64,000 bases of DNA from Paenibacillus silviterrae (GCF_030167925.1 NZ_JASKUT010000001.1:620001-684000); one strand, 5' to 3'; positions 18,371 to 27,166 are shown, counted from the first letter of the stretch. Translations and numbers: made by a program. The notes: generated by a model from the letters alone, not told the origin.

Positions 18371-19588
18371 ATGGGGACGAAGATCGCCTTGATAGGCATT
18401 GGCGGCTGGGGAAAATTCCATGTCAATCAGATCGGCAGTTTGGTTCAGGAAGGCCTGCTGGATTGTATCGCTTTCGCCGAAATCCGGCCGGAGCTGCACA
18501 AGGAATCGTATGATCAGCTGACCGCTATGGGAGCGCGGCATTATTCGGACTATAAGGAGCTGCTGCAGGCGCATAGCGAGCTTGATTTTGTCGTGATCAC
18601 GGCGCCGATTCACCTTCACCAGCCAATGGCGCTTTATGCCATCGAACGGGGCATTCACGTGATGATGGAGAAGCCCCCGACGGCGACCGTACAGGATCTC
18701 GACACCCTGCTCGAAGCAAAACGCGGTAACGGAACGGTCTGTACCGTCCATTTTCAGCACACATCAGGCCGGGCGTTTCGTCATATGCTCAAGCTGATTC
18801 AGGAGGGCGCGATCGGGGAGCTCGTGTCGGTAACCGGCATCGGGACATGGAAACGCACGAATACATATTATGAAAGAACTCCTTGGGCCGGTAAAATCAT
18901 GCATAACGGCGCCTACGTGATGGATGGCAGCATTCATAATCCGTTAGCTCATCTGTTTCAAAATTGCTTGGTAGCTGCCGGCAAGGGCGACCCGGAGGCA
19001 GCGGGCCCGGAGTGGGTAACGGCCGAGCTGTATAAGGGACATGAGATTGAAACGGAAGACACCTCCTGCGTACGCATAAGCACGAGAAACGGTGTCGCGA
19101 TCCACTACTATTCCACCCTGTGCCACGATGCCAATCTGCCGCCCCATATCCGAGTGAAGGGAACGAAGGGAGAGATGGTGTGGAATTACAATAATGAGCT
19201 GACCTGGACGGATGAGAATAAGGTAGAGCACCCGTTCCGTCATGGATCCGAGAATCTAAGCCGAAATATGTATCTCAACATGATCGATGCGGTGAAAGGG
19301 GAAACCCAAGAGCTGTACTGCTCGCTGGAGGCGTGCCGAAGCTTTATGGTGGCCGCTAACGGTGCCTTTGCCTCCTCCGGCCGGATTCATCCCGTTCCCT
19401 CGGAGCATGTTGACGTGAAGGAAGAGAAGGGAGAGATTGTGACAACGATTCGTGACGTGGTCTCCACCATCCATTCCGCAGCGGAGAAGGGATTGCTGTA
19501 TTCGGAGCTGGGCGTAGCTTGGGCTGCTTCGGGACACAAGCTGGATACAAGGGATTTTCGCAGGTTCGGCCTAGACCTGATGCAGTGA
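18371..19588 (+). CDS. Gfo/Idh/MocA family NAD(P)-dependent oxidoreductase (second)
   Basis: 405 residues with a Rossmann N-terminus (ALIGIGGWGKFHVNQIG) and the EKP motif in HVMMEKPPTATVQDLD. The substrate domain includes WAGKIMHNGAYVMDGSIHN. It differs clearly from the 14269 gene, so it is not a recent duplicate. It follows the AraC gene by 26 bp with a GGGAGAGTGA ribosome site. Its role is probably another oxidation or reduction step in the pathway encoded upstream. Confidence 0.88.
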   Translation: MGTKIALIGIGGWGKFHVNQIGSLVQEGLLDCIAFAEIRPELHKESYDQLTAMGARHYSDYKELLQAHSELDFVVITAPIHLHQPMALYAIERGIHVMMEKPPTATVQDLDTLLEAKRGNGTVCTVHFQHTSGRAFRHMLKLIQEGAIGELVSVTGIGTWKRTNTYYERTPWAGKIMHNGAYVMDGSIHNPLAHLFQNCLVAAGKGDPEAAGPEWVTAELYKGHEIETEDTSCVRISTRNGVAIHYYSTLCHDANLPPHIRVKGTKGEMVWNYNNELTWTDENKVEHPFRHGSENLSRNMYLNMIDAVKGETQELYCSLEACRSFMVAANGAFASSGRIHPVPSEHVDVKEEKGEIVTTIRDVVSTIHSAAEKGLLYSELGVAWAASGHKLDTRDFRRFGLDLMQ

Positions 19589-19589
19589 A

Positions 19590-19613
19590 AACGAGGGCGG
19601 AGGACCTCCGCCC
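19590..19613 (-). terminator. Terminator for the minus-strand NUDIX gene
   Basis: GGGCGGAGG/CCTCCGCCC forms a 9-bp perfect stem. Read on the minus strand it is followed by CTCGTTTTC, so it suits the NUDIX gene. It may also stop the plus-strand oxidoreductase transcript, though that side lacks a T-run. Confidence 0.65.
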
Positions 19614-19616
19614 CGC

Positions 19617-20033
19617 TTACTCTCCGAAGAGCTGATCCCGGTACAGCTTGACCTGTTCCAGCATGTGACCGATATTCCCTTCGCCGGCATATAAGGACGT
19701 ATCGAAGAAATCCCGGTTCAGATCCGACCAATAGAGCTCGTTCTCCTCTCCCGAAACCGTAACGTCACGCTTGAGCTTCCCGGCGTACACCTCGACATAA
19801 CAATGCTGGTAATAATATGTAAAATCCATTACATGACGCAGCTCGATGTCCTTTCTCGTAATCCCGGTTTCCTCTTCCAGCTCACGATAAGCGGCTTCGA
19901 GACCGGCTTCTCCGGCTTCGATTTTCCCCCCTACGAGGTTGCTGAGTCCTTTATACGGATCCTTTAGCCGCTTGCAAAGCAATAATTGATCCTCTTCCCG
20001 GTTGTATACCATGATGACATTGTAGCCTTGCAT
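19617..20033 (-). CDS. NUDIX hydrolase (MutT/8-oxo-dGTP-like)
   Basis: About 138 residues. The full Nudix box is visible: GGKIEAGEAGLEAAYRELEE followed by ETGI, matching Gx5Ex7REUxEExGU. It hydrolyses a nucleoside diphosphate linked to another group. I start it at the ATG ending at 20033 because AAAGGAGG lies 9 bp upstream of it; an ATG at 20078 lacks a ribosome site. Substrate unknown. Confidence 0.88.
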   Translation of the reverse strand: MQGYNVIMVYNREEDQLLLCKRLKDPYKGLSNLVGGKIEAGEAGLEAAYRELEEETGITRKDIELRHVMDFTYYYQHCYVEVYAGKLKRDVTVSGEENELYWSDLNRDFFDTSLYAGEGNIGHMLEQVKLYRDQLFGE

Positions 20034-20089
20034 TCTTGAAGACCTCCTTTCCCGCGCAGCTTGATTCCATCTTAGCATATTTGTCCGTG

Positions 20090-20136
20090 AAAAAAAGCGG
20101 TACCGGAGTGCAGCGCATTCTCCGGTATCGCTTTTT
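20090..20136 (-). terminator. Intrinsic terminator after the SIS gene (works in either direction)
   Basis: AAAAAGCGGTACCGGAG pairs with CTCCGGTATCGCTTTTT over an 11-nt loop, with A/T runs on both outer sides. It lies just past the SIS gene stop (20152) on the minus strand. Confidence 0.85.
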
Positions 20137-20151
20137 GCTCAAGGCGGGTCG

Positions 20152-21195
20152 TTACAGCTTCACCCATGCCACCAGGCCGTCGGGCTGATCGGGATCGATG
20201 CCCTGGCGTTCGGCGCTTGTCAGTGCTGCAATTTGAGGCAGGAAAATAAATGGAATTCCTTGGGCCGCCACATCCAGCTCGTAATCCGAAATAACGGCCA
20301 GATCGACGTGCTCATCCGGGATCGCCTCGGCCCGATCGGCGAAGGCTATGACCGTAGCGCCCCTCCCCTTAATGTCACGAAGCAGGTTTTGCTGATGGAC
20401 GGTGCCTTCGCCGGAAATTGCTGCGATGACCAAGGTATCCGGTCCCACCGTAACCATAGGGCCGTGGCGCACATCCAGCAGATGATAAGCATGCGCCTGA
20501 ACCTTGGCAATCTCGGTTAATGCAATTGCGCCTTCGGCAGCGAGCCCTTGAAGCTCCCCGTCTGCCAGTACGACCGCATTCGTCCAGGCCGCGCGCGCCG
20601 TTTCCCGTAAACCGGCTTCCACACGTGCCATATAAGCCTCACCTTGATCGATGGCCTTCTTCACGTCGGCAATCAACTCTTCATCGTCTCCGAGGAAGGC
20701 GGCGAGCAGTAAATTAACGGTATACAGGTTCGTTACCGTTCTCGTTTGACAGACGCTGTGGTCGAAGGCCCAAGGCAGCTCCAAAGAGAAATCAGCCTGC
20801 TTGGATAGCGGGGAATCGGCTACGCAGGAAATCGCCAGGATCGGTACATGCTGATCCGCCTGAATCAATCGGACCGCTTCTACCACCTCGCTTGTACTTC
20901 CGGAGCGGGAGGGAGCCACCAGCAGGGTATCGGCGAGCAGAGGGCGGTAACGCTTCGGATTCAGCATAAGGTCGCCTCCGGCCAGTGCAGTGGAGGGGAT
21001 CCCCGCCCGTAACCGGACAGAGCTTGCGGCAGACTCGCTTAAGCAGTAGCTTGAGCCGCAGCCGACAAAGGTGATGGATCGAATCGAATGAGAGCGGACG
21101 AAGGAGACGATTTCCTCCCGTTTGGAAAGCAGATAGTCGTAGGTTTGCTGCAATGCTTCATATTGCTGTTTCGTTTCACGATAAGTCAGGCTCAC
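20152..21195 (-). CDS. SIS domain sugar isomerase/deaminase (AgaS/GlmS-C-like)
   Basis: 347 residues with two SIS domains: the first has VGCGSSYCLSESAASS and SRSGSTSEVVEAV, the second LADGELQGLAAEGAIALTEI and VRHGPM. It binds a phospho-sugar, typically acting as an aldose/ketose isomerase or amino-sugar-phosphate deaminase. It diverges from the aldolase-kinase-DeoR genes, as in aga/gat-type clusters. The start is GTG at 21195 with AAGGAGG about 9 bp upstream. No glutaminase domain is present, so it is not GlmS itself. Confidence 0.87.
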   Translation of the reverse strand: MSLTYRETKQQYEALQQTYDYLLSKREEIVSFVRSHSIRSITFVGCGSSYCLSESAASSVRLRAGIPSTALAGGDLMLNPKRYRPLLADTLLVAPSRSGSTSEVVEAVRLIQADQHVPILAISCVADSPLSKQADFSLELPWAFDHSVCQTRTVTNLYTVNLLLAAFLGDDEELIADVKKAIDQGEAYMARVEAGLRETARAAWTNAVVLADGELQGLAAEGAIALTEIAKVQAHAYHLLDVRHGPMVTVGPDTLVIAAISGEGTVHQQNLLRDIKGRGATVIAFADRAEAIPDEHVDLAVISDYELDVAAQGIPFIFLPQIAALTSAERQGIDPDQPDGLVAWVKL

Positions 21196-21262
21196 GTTGA
21201 ACGACCTCCTTAATGAAATGTGCTGCTATAACGACAGTGTAAAACATGAAACTGAAAATATC

Positions 21263-21404
21263 AATCACAAAATGTTAAAAACAATCAAAATAAAGACGGT
21301 ATTACATGTTATGGTTTAAATTATATTTGTTAAAATGAAAAAAAAAGATTGATTGATGTGAGTCAATTGTTTATTATGATCATAAAAATGTTATTATCAA
21401 TCAA
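21263..21404. promoter_or_regulatory. Divergent control region: promoter and DeoR-type operator candidates
   Basis: A good sigma-A promoter for the aldolase operon is TTGATT (21349-21354), 17 bp, TATTAT (21372-21377). A perfect 9-bp inverted repeat brackets it: TTGATTGAT (21349-21357) on the -35 and ATCAATCAA (21396-21404) after the -10. Further copies of the same word, ATCAATCA and CAATCAAAATAAAG, lie at 21260-21295 on the SIS-gene side. These are probable sites for the DeoR protein encoded at 23347. Confidence 0.6.
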
Positions 21405-21456
21405 TTTGTAACCGAGTCTAATCAAACTATTTTATTTATATTGGGAGGAACTCATC

Positions 21457-22323
21457 ATGCCATTAATTTCATCAACAGCCATGCTTCAAGCGGCCCGAAG
21501 GAACCGATACGCTGTGGCGGCATTCAACGTTCACACGCTGGAGATGCTTCAAGCGGTTGTGGAGGCGGCAGCCGAGACACAATCGCCGCTTATCATTCAA
21601 TCCACCGTGGGGACGGTCAAACATCTGGGGCCCGATTATATCGCTGCTGCGGCGACGGTTGCGGCGAACCGCACCGGATTGCCTATCGCGCTTCACCTGG
21701 ATCACTGCACGGATTTTTCGCTGATTGTCCAGTGTATACGCGCCGGATATACCTCCGTCATGATCGATGCCTCCATGCATCCCTTTGAAGTGAATGTGGA
21801 GCAGACACGCCGGGTAATGGAGGTGGCCGCTGCCGCCGGAGTCAATGTGGAAGCCGAGCTTGGCAAGGTGGGCGGCGTCGAAGACGATATTGTTGTGGAT
21901 GAGCGCGACGCTTTGTTGGCCGATCCGGAGGAGTGCAGCCTCTTTATCGAACGCACAGGTGTTCCAACTCTAGCTCCGGCTATTGGAACGGCTCATGGCA
22001 TTTATGTAGGGGAGCCGAATATCGATTTTGCCAGAATCGCACAAATCGCCGAACGAATTGAAGTGCCGCTCGTACTGCACGGGGGCTCGGGAATTCCTGC
22101 CGAACAAGTGAAGAAGGCCGTTTCCTTGGGAATGGCGAAGATGAATATCGCGACGGAGCTGCGCATCGCCTTCTCGGACGCGATCAAGCTGGTGTTTGCA
22201 GAGCATCCGAAGGAGAATGATCCCCGTAAATATATGGTCCCGGCAAAAGAGGCGGTCAAGCAGCTGGCGATCGAGAAAATGCAGCTGTGCGGATGTATCG
22301 GTAAAGCCGGAGAGATCCGATGA
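21457..22323 (+). CDS. Class II aldolase, GatY/KbaY/FbaA-like
   Basis: 288 residues. Zinc-dependent class II aldolase marks: HLDHCTDFSLI, EAELGKVGGVEDD, GTAHGIYVGEP (zinc His) and PLVLHGGSGIP (zinc His and phosphate loop). It would cleave a ketose-1,6-bisphosphate (tagatose or fructose type) to triose phosphates. It overlaps the kinase gene by 4 bp (ATGA). The neighbours (SIS isomerase, PfkB kinase, DeoR) favour tagatose or amino-sugar use over glycolysis. Confidence 0.92.
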   Translation: MPLISSTAMLQAARRNRYAVAAFNVHTLEMLQAVVEAAAETQSPLIIQSTVGTVKHLGPDYIAAAATVAANRTGLPIALHLDHCTDFSLIVQCIRAGYTSVMIDASMHPFEVNVEQTRRVMEVAAAAGVNVEAELGKVGGVEDDIVVDERDALLADPEECSLFIERTGVPTLAPAIGTAHGIYVGEPNIDFARIAQIAERIEVPLVLHGGSGIPAEQVKKAVSLGMAKMNIATELRIAFSDAIKLVFAEHPKENDPRKYMVPAKEAVKQLAIEKMQLCGCIGKAGEIR

Positions 22324-23249
22324 TTACAACGGTTACCCTGAACGCGGCCATCGACAAAACCTACTATGTGAAAGGACATCAGCTCGGCCGGGTTCACCGC
22401 GTTGCTTCACAACTTGACGAGCCCGGGGGTAAAGGGAACAATGTGGCCAAAATCGTTCATTTGCTCGGAGGGGAAGTGACCGCAACCGGCTTTATCGGCG
22501 GCAGCAGCGGCACCTTCATTGAGGAACGGCTGGCCGAACGCGGCATTCATACCGCCTTCGTCAAGGTTCCGGGTCAGTCTCGCATTTGTCTCAACATCAT
22601 TGATGAGGAAAGCGGCCAATCTACAGAACTGCTGGAGCAGGGTCCGACGATTCAGGACGATCATATCCAGGCTCTCAAAGCGACGCTCCGGCGGTTATCC
22701 GAGCGCTCCGCCGTTGTGGTTCTTGCCGGAAGCCTTCCCCAAGGAGTACCCGCCGAGCTCTATGCCGAGCTTATTGGTATCATTCATACCTCCGGTTCCC
22801 GCGCCTTCCTGGATACTAGCGGAGCCGCCTTGAGCTTCGGGCTGCAGGCGCGGCCGCATTTTGCAAAGCCGAACGAGCAGGAGTTGGCCGATTGGCTCGG
22901 GCGCGGACAGCTGGAGGAAAGCGACTGGGCGGCAGCGGCGGCGCAATTGGCGGCCGCTGGCATCGCGCAGGCCTGTGTTACGCTGGGCGGCAGCGGCTCG
23001 GTGTCCTTCATCGACGGTGCCCTCTATCGCGCCATCCCTCCCGAGATTCAAGCAGTGAATACGGTGGGCTGCGGGGACGCTTTTGTTGCGGGCATGGCGT
23101 ACGGGGAAGAGCTCGGCGTTTCGGCTCCCGAGAAGCTGGCCATGGCTACGGCCGCAGCAGCGGCGAATGCCATGTCGCATCAAGCCGGTCATCTAATCTA
23201 CGATCAATATTTGCGATGTTTGGAGCAGGTCCAGATCATTCGCCTCTAA
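22320..23249 (+). CDS. PfkB family hexose-phosphate kinase (1-phosphofructokinase / tagatose-6-P kinase type)
   Basis: 309 residues. TVTLNAAIDKTY at the start, GGKGNNVAKIVHLLGG (substrate loop) and NTVGCGDAFVAGMAYG (anion hole and catalytic Asp) place it in the 1-phosphofructokinase subgroup. It makes the bisphosphate that the upstream aldolase splits. Coupled to the aldolase by an ATGA overlap. Tagatose-6-phosphate kinase or 1-PFK activity cannot be told apart by eye. Confidence 0.9.
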   Translation: MITTVTLNAAIDKTYYVKGHQLGRVHRVASQLDEPGGKGNNVAKIVHLLGGEVTATGFIGGSSGTFIEERLAERGIHTAFVKVPGQSRICLNIIDEESGQSTELLEQGPTIQDDHIQALKATLRRLSERSAVVVLAGSLPQGVPAELYAELIGIIHTSGSRAFLDTSGAALSFGLQARPHFAKPNEQELADWLGRGQLEESDWAAAAAQLAAAGIAQACVTLGGSGSVSFIDGALYRAIPPEIQAVNTVGCGDAFVAGMAYGEELGVSAPEKLAMATAAAAANAMSHQAGHLIYDQYLRCLEQVQIIRL

Positions 23250-23346
23250 TCCGTTTTTTGCCCGTCCGGTCTTGCTTTCTCCGCCCTCATCCTTCAGAAT
23301 GAGTAATACATTGCAACCCGGACACGGATCGTCAAAGGAGAAACGT

Positions 23347-24129
23347 ATGCAATATTCGAAGAGTGCAGAGCGCAGAGCACAGGCGCTGGAATTAATTAAA
23401 AAGCTCGGTAAAATTTCCATTCATCAGCTAAGCGAAGCCATCGGCTGCTCGGAGGCCACGGCCCGGCGCGATCTGGATCATCTGGAGAAATCGGGACAAA
23501 TCATTCGAACGATAGGCGGAGCGATCTATGAGGAATCGCTCGTCCAAACGACCTCGGAAATCCCGTTCGCCGATAAGCGTTATTACCGTCAAGAGGAGAA
23601 GGAGCATATCGCCGAAGCGGCTGCAGCCCTTGTGAAGGAAGGAGATGTCGTATGCCTGACAGGCGGATCGACGACCTTCCTCATCGCCAAAGCGCTGAAG
23701 AACCGCAGTAACATTACGATTGTTACGAACGCTGTGAACATCGCCTACGAGCTGGCGGAGGCGGAGGGGGTTCAGGTGGTTGTGATCGGCGGGGTGATGC
23801 GTGCGAATAGCTACGAGCTGATCGGGCCGCTTGCGGAGAACGTGATCGAGAAGATCAATATCAGCAAAATGTTCCTTGGCGTAGACGGCGTTTCGCTGGA
23901 GCGCGGCTTCACGACGCATTCGGAGTACGAGGCAAGAATTGCTCAGCTGCTAATCGAACGCTCGAATCAGGTTTATGCCGTATTCGATCATACGAAGCTG
24001 AAGAAGGTCGCGCTGTTTACCATCATTCCGCTAGAGCGGGCTACAGGAGTAATCATGAACCCATCGCCCGAGACCTGGTTTGAGGAGGCCTGCAGGGCTG
24101 AGCAGCTTGAGGTTCATATTGCACCATAG
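23347..24129 (+). CDS. DeoR/GlpR family transcriptional repressor
   Basis: About 260 residues. The N-terminal winged HTH (LELIKKLGKISIHQLSEAIG, CSEATARRDLDHLEKSG) is followed by a DeoR sugar-phosphate sensor domain (VCLTGGSTTFLIAKAL, ITIVTNAVNIAYEL, FLGVDGVS). It probably represses the aldolase operon and the divergent SIS gene until a sugar phosphate appears. The frame is open from 23272, but AAAGGAG lies 6 bp before ATG 23347. A terminator follows. Confidence 0.92.
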   Translation: MQYSKSAERRAQALELIKKLGKISIHQLSEAIGCSEATARRDLDHLEKSGQIIRTIGGAIYEESLVQTTSEIPFADKRYYRQEEKEHIAEAAAALVKEGDVVCLTGGSTTFLIAKALKNRSNITIVTNAVNIAYELAEAEGVQVVVIGGVMRANSYELIGPLAENVIEKINISKMFLGVDGVSLERGFTTHSEYEARIAQLLIERSNQVYAVFDHTKLKKVALFTIIPLERATGVIMNPSPETWFEEACRAEQLEVHIAP

Positions 24130-24146
24130 AAGCAATAAGCTAAAGT

Positions 24147-24194
24147 AAGCTGTCTGTCCCGGTGTTTGACCGGGGATCAAGGCAGCTTTTTTTG
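24147..24194 (+). terminator. Intrinsic terminator after the DeoR gene
   Basis: Outer stem AAGCTGTC/GGCAGCTT, inner stem CCCGG/CCGGG, followed by seven T residues. Confidence 0.82.
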
Positions 24195-24213
24195 TTTAAC
24201 GTGAACTACAATC

Positions 24214-24243
24214 TTGATAACGGTTGCATGGGTATGAGACAAT
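24214..24243 (+). promoter_or_regulatory. Possible promoter of the aldo/keto reductase gene
   Basis: TTGATA, 18 bp, GACAAT, about 45 bp before the ATG. The spacer is one base long and the -10 is imperfect, so this is tentative. Confidence 0.35.
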
Positions 24244-24288
24244 GACCAAGGACATTGATGGGAACAAATTAGGGGAGGATGAACGAAC

Positions 24289-25212
24289 ATGAGAACGATC
24301 CGGCTTGGAACCAGTACGCTCGAAGTTCCTGTGATTGCTGTCGGCTGTATGCGGATGAAATCACTCGAGAAGAAGGAAGCCGAGCGTTTTATTCGGACGG
24401 CGCTTGAGGAAGGTGCCAATTTCTTCGATCATGCGGATATTTATGGCGGAGGCCAATGCGAGGAAATCTTCGCGGATGCTATAGGAATGAACGATAGTCT
24501 CCGGGAGAAGCTCATTTTGCAATCCAAGTGCGGCATTCGTAAGGAGCAGGGTTCGTTTGATTTCTCCAAGGAATATATTTTGGACTCGGTGGACGGAATC
24601 CTGAAGCGGCTCCAAACGGACTATCTCGACGTCCTGGTGCTGCATCGGCCGGACACGCTGGTGGAGCCGGAGGAGGTTGCCGAGGCGTTTGATCTTCTGG
24701 AGAGCTCGGGCAAGGTGAGACACTTCGGCGTCTCAAACCAAAATCCGATGCAGATTCAGCTGCTTAAGAAGTCGGTGAAGCAGCCGATTGTCGTCAATCA
24801 GCTGCAGCTGAGCATCACGAACTCCACCATGATTTCCAGCGGTATCAACGTCAACATGGAGAACGACGCTGCAGTGAACCGGGACGGATATGTGCTGGAT
24901 TTCTGCAGGCTGCATGATATCACCATCCAGCCATGGTCTCCATTTCAGTACGGATGGTTCCAAGGAACGTTCCTTGGCAATGAGAAGTTCCCGGAGCTGA
25001 ACCAAAAGATCGACGAGATCGCCGCCAAGTATGGCGTATCCAATACTACAATCGCGATCGCTTGGCTGCTCCGTCATCCTGCCCGCATGCAGCCTGTAAC
25101 GGGAACCATGAGCGTGGAACGGCTGAGAGATTGCTGTAAAGCGGCTGATGTACATCTAACCCGCCAGGAATGGTATGCGATTTATCGCGCTGCAGGCAAT
25201 GTTTTGCCGTAA
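24289..25212 (+). CDS. Aldo/keto reductase (YcsN/YdhF-like)
   Basis: 307 residues, a NADP(H)-dependent (alpha/beta)8 reductase. The catalytic tetrad is visible: Asp and Tyr in FFDHADIYGGG, Lys in LQSKCGI and His in VLVLHRPD. The C-terminal cofactor loop is PVTGTMSVERLRDCC. It is a stand-alone unit between two strong terminators. The likely role is reduction of a small aldehyde or ketone; substrate unknown. Confidence 0.92.
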   Translation: MRTIRLGTSTLEVPVIAVGCMRMKSLEKKEAERFIRTALEEGANFFDHADIYGGGQCEEIFADAIGMNDSLREKLILQSKCGIRKEQGSFDFSKEYILDSVDGILKRLQTDYLDVLVLHRPDTLVEPEEVAEAFDLLESSGKVRHFGVSNQNPMQIQLLKKSVKQPIVVNQLQLSITNSTMISSGINVNMENDAAVNRDGYVLDFCRLHDITIQPWSPFQYGWFQGTFLGNEKFPELNQKIDEIAAKYGVSNTTIAIAWLLRHPARMQPVTGTMSVERLRDCCKAADVHLTRQEWYAIYRAAGNVLP

Positions 25213-25222
25213 CATCGCCCCC

Positions 25223-25279
25223 GAAGAAACCAGCCTTCATCCCTGATAAAGCAAGGATGAAGACTGGTTTCTTTTTTTT
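25223..25279 (+). terminator. Intrinsic terminator after the aldo/keto reductase gene
   Basis: GAAACCAGCCTTCATCC pairs with GGATGAAGACTGGTTTC (one mismatch), followed by a run of T. Confidence 0.92.
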
Positions 25280-25393
25280 CGGCAATTGGATGTTAAAAAA
25301 GCGCAAGTTTACTTTAAAAAAAACATATCGGCTTATTCCGTTTCAAGGTATGATCATTGTAGCAAAGTTATATAACCGGTAAGGAGTGAAAGG

Positions 25394-26428
25394 ATGATTT
25401 ACAAAGGAATCAAGCTTCACAATGTAGCCGAATTAGAGCAGCGACAGCATCTAAACGGGGTGATCCTTCATCGCTTCCCTGCGGAAGTCCGCCACTCTCT
25501 GAGCGACAAGGGGCGTACGAAGGCAGTACAATCGAACAATTGCGAGCTTCGGTTTGTTACGGAATCCGCCAGCATCCGAGTCACCGTATCGGCATACGGC
25601 TCCAGCGGCAAGGTGCTCGTGTTCTGCGGCGATTTCTTCCACTCTTCACATCAGCTTCAAGCCGGTGCGATCACGACACTGAATCTGGAGGTCCCCGACC
25701 GGTTCGTTCAAGTCCATGAGGAGATGCTGCAGAATCAAGCCTTCTCTTCTCGTGTCTGGCGAATCTTCTTTGACCGGTTTACCGCCGTGTTTCATGACAT
25801 CGATGCTTACGGCCACGAGATTCGCGAACCGCATCACGATGAAGTGCCTAAGCTTGCCTTTATAGCCTATGGATCCTCGATTACTCATGGAGCGGGAGCG
25901 CTCAGCCACTATAATGGATACACCCAGCAGGCCGCCAGACGTTTGGAAACCGATCTACTGAACTTGGGGCTCAGCGGGTCGTGCTTATGCGAGCCCGAGG
26001 TAGCGGACTTTATTGCCGGACGCAACGATTGGGATTTTGCCTTTTTCGAGCTCGGTGTAAATATGAGATCCGTTTTCACTGTCGAAGAGTTCGAGCATAG
26101 AATCAAATACCTGCTGGATCGGGTTATTAACCGGCATCCGGACAAGCCGGTCTTTATTACGACAATCTATCCAAACCGGGCGACGTATTTCAAAGCCGAG
26201 GACGATCGGATGGCGGTGAATGAGCATCAATTCAATGAAGTGCTCCGGCAATACGCTGCGCAAAAAAGGCATGGAAAGCTTCACCTCTTTGAAGGCAGCG
26301 AGATCATGACGGATTTCACCTCTCTGACATCGGATCTCATCCATCCTTCGGATTACGGACATATCTTAATGGGAGAGAAGCTGGCCGCCTTGATTCGTCC
26401 TATCCTTCATCAGACGGGTATGGAGTAG
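25394..26428 (+). CDS. SGNH/GDSL-type esterase with N-terminal beta-sandwich
   Basis: 344 residues with no signal peptide. The N-terminal half (about 1-150) is beta-rich. The C-terminal half is an SGNH hydrolase: FIAYGSSITHG (nucleophile Ser), LGLSGSC (Gly block), FFELGVNM (in place of the Asn block) and DLIHPSDYGH (Asp/His). This layout resembles CE2-like carbohydrate acetyl esterases. AAGGAGTGAAAGG precedes the ATG. Together with the ThuA-like gene 70 bp downstream it may deacetylate plant oligosaccharides. Confidence 0.85.
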   Translation: MIYKGIKLHNVAELEQRQHLNGVILHRFPAEVRHSLSDKGRTKAVQSNNCELRFVTESASIRVTVSAYGSSGKVLVFCGDFFHSSHQLQAGAITTLNLEVPDRFVQVHEEMLQNQAFSSRVWRIFFDRFTAVFHDIDAYGHEIREPHHDEVPKLAFIAYGSSITHGAGALSHYNGYTQQAARRLETDLLNLGLSGSCLCEPEVADFIAGRNDWDFAFFELGVNMRSVFTVEEFEHRIKYLLDRVINRHPDKPVFITTIYPNRATYFKAEDDRMAVNEHQFNEVLRQYAAQKRHGKLHLFEGSEIMTDFTSLTSDLIHPSDYGHILMGEKLAALIRPILHQTGME

Positions 26429-26495
26429 CAGAAGTTCGCTAAAATAGGTGATTCACTAAGAGGAGGAGAGAGTCATAAACGTTCGTAAAAAAATC

Positions 26496-27110
26496 GTGTT
26501 GATCGGCGACAATACGGATGCGCCTTGGCACCCGCTGGAGCCGGTAAGACAGGAGCTGGAAGCCATACTCGGGGGAGATTTCGAGCTGGAATGCACCGAG
26601 GATTACGATCGATTCCGTTCTCTGAATTATCGAGAGACACCGCTATGCGTATCCTACACGGATTGCTGGAAAAAAACGCTCACGCCGGAACAGTCCGAGG
26701 GGATCATTCGATTTGTGGAGGACGGGGGCGGCCTGCTTGCGATTCACAACGGCATTTCGATTGCAGGCCTCCCTGAGCTGAAGGAGCTGGTCGGCGGCAG
26801 GTTCATCACGCATCCGCCGTATCAGACGCTTCAGTACTATGGTACGGCCGCAGACCATCCGCTGCTGGATGGTGTTGGGGATTTTACGCTGGAGGAAGAG
26901 CCGTACTTCTTCGAATTGGAACATTCGGCAGACTGCCAAGTGATTATGGAGTATGCGTTTGAGGGAAGCCGCTATCCGGCGGCTTGGGCGTATGAGCGCG
27001 GGCAAGGGCGTGTTGTGTATTTGCAGCCCGGCCATCATGCGCCTTCCTTCCGCCCCACCTCTTATCGTCGGTTGATATTGAACAGCGCCAGGTGGGTGAT
27101 TCAAAGATAA
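26496..27110 (+). CDS. ThuA-like domain protein (glutamine amidotransferase fold)
   Basis: About 204 residues of the ThuA/DUF1080-associated class I amidotransferase-like fold (IIRFVEDGGGLLAIHNG, FITHPPYQTLQYYG, VVYLQPGHHAPSF). It lacks a catalytic Cys at the nucleophile elbow, as ThuA proteins do. The family is linked to trehalose and 3-keto-sugar use. The start is odd: GTG 26496 is the first standard start, but AGGAGGAG (26461-26468) points to codon ATA at 26475 in the same frame, adding NVRKKI, which looks like native protein. Confidence 0.8.
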   Translation: MLIGDNTDAPWHPLEPVRQELEAILGGDFELECTEDYDRFRSLNYRETPLCVSYTDCWKKTLTPEQSEGIIRFVEDGGGLLAIHNGISIAGLPELKELVGGRFITHPPYQTLQYYGTAADHPLLDGVGDFTLEEEPYFFELEHSADCQVIMEYAFEGSRYPAAWAYERGQGRVVYLQPGHHAPSFRPTSYRRLILNSARWVIQR

Positions 27111-27124
27111 GCTTGTCTTCCAAC

Positions 27125-27166
27125 TGCCTTTTTCCGGGATTGTAAGGGGGAAAGGCATTTTTTTTT
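27125..27166 (+). terminator. Intrinsic terminator after the ThuA-like gene
   Basis: TGCCTTTTTCC pairs with GGGGGAAAGGCA over a 9-10 nt loop, followed by nine T residues. Confidence 0.88.
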
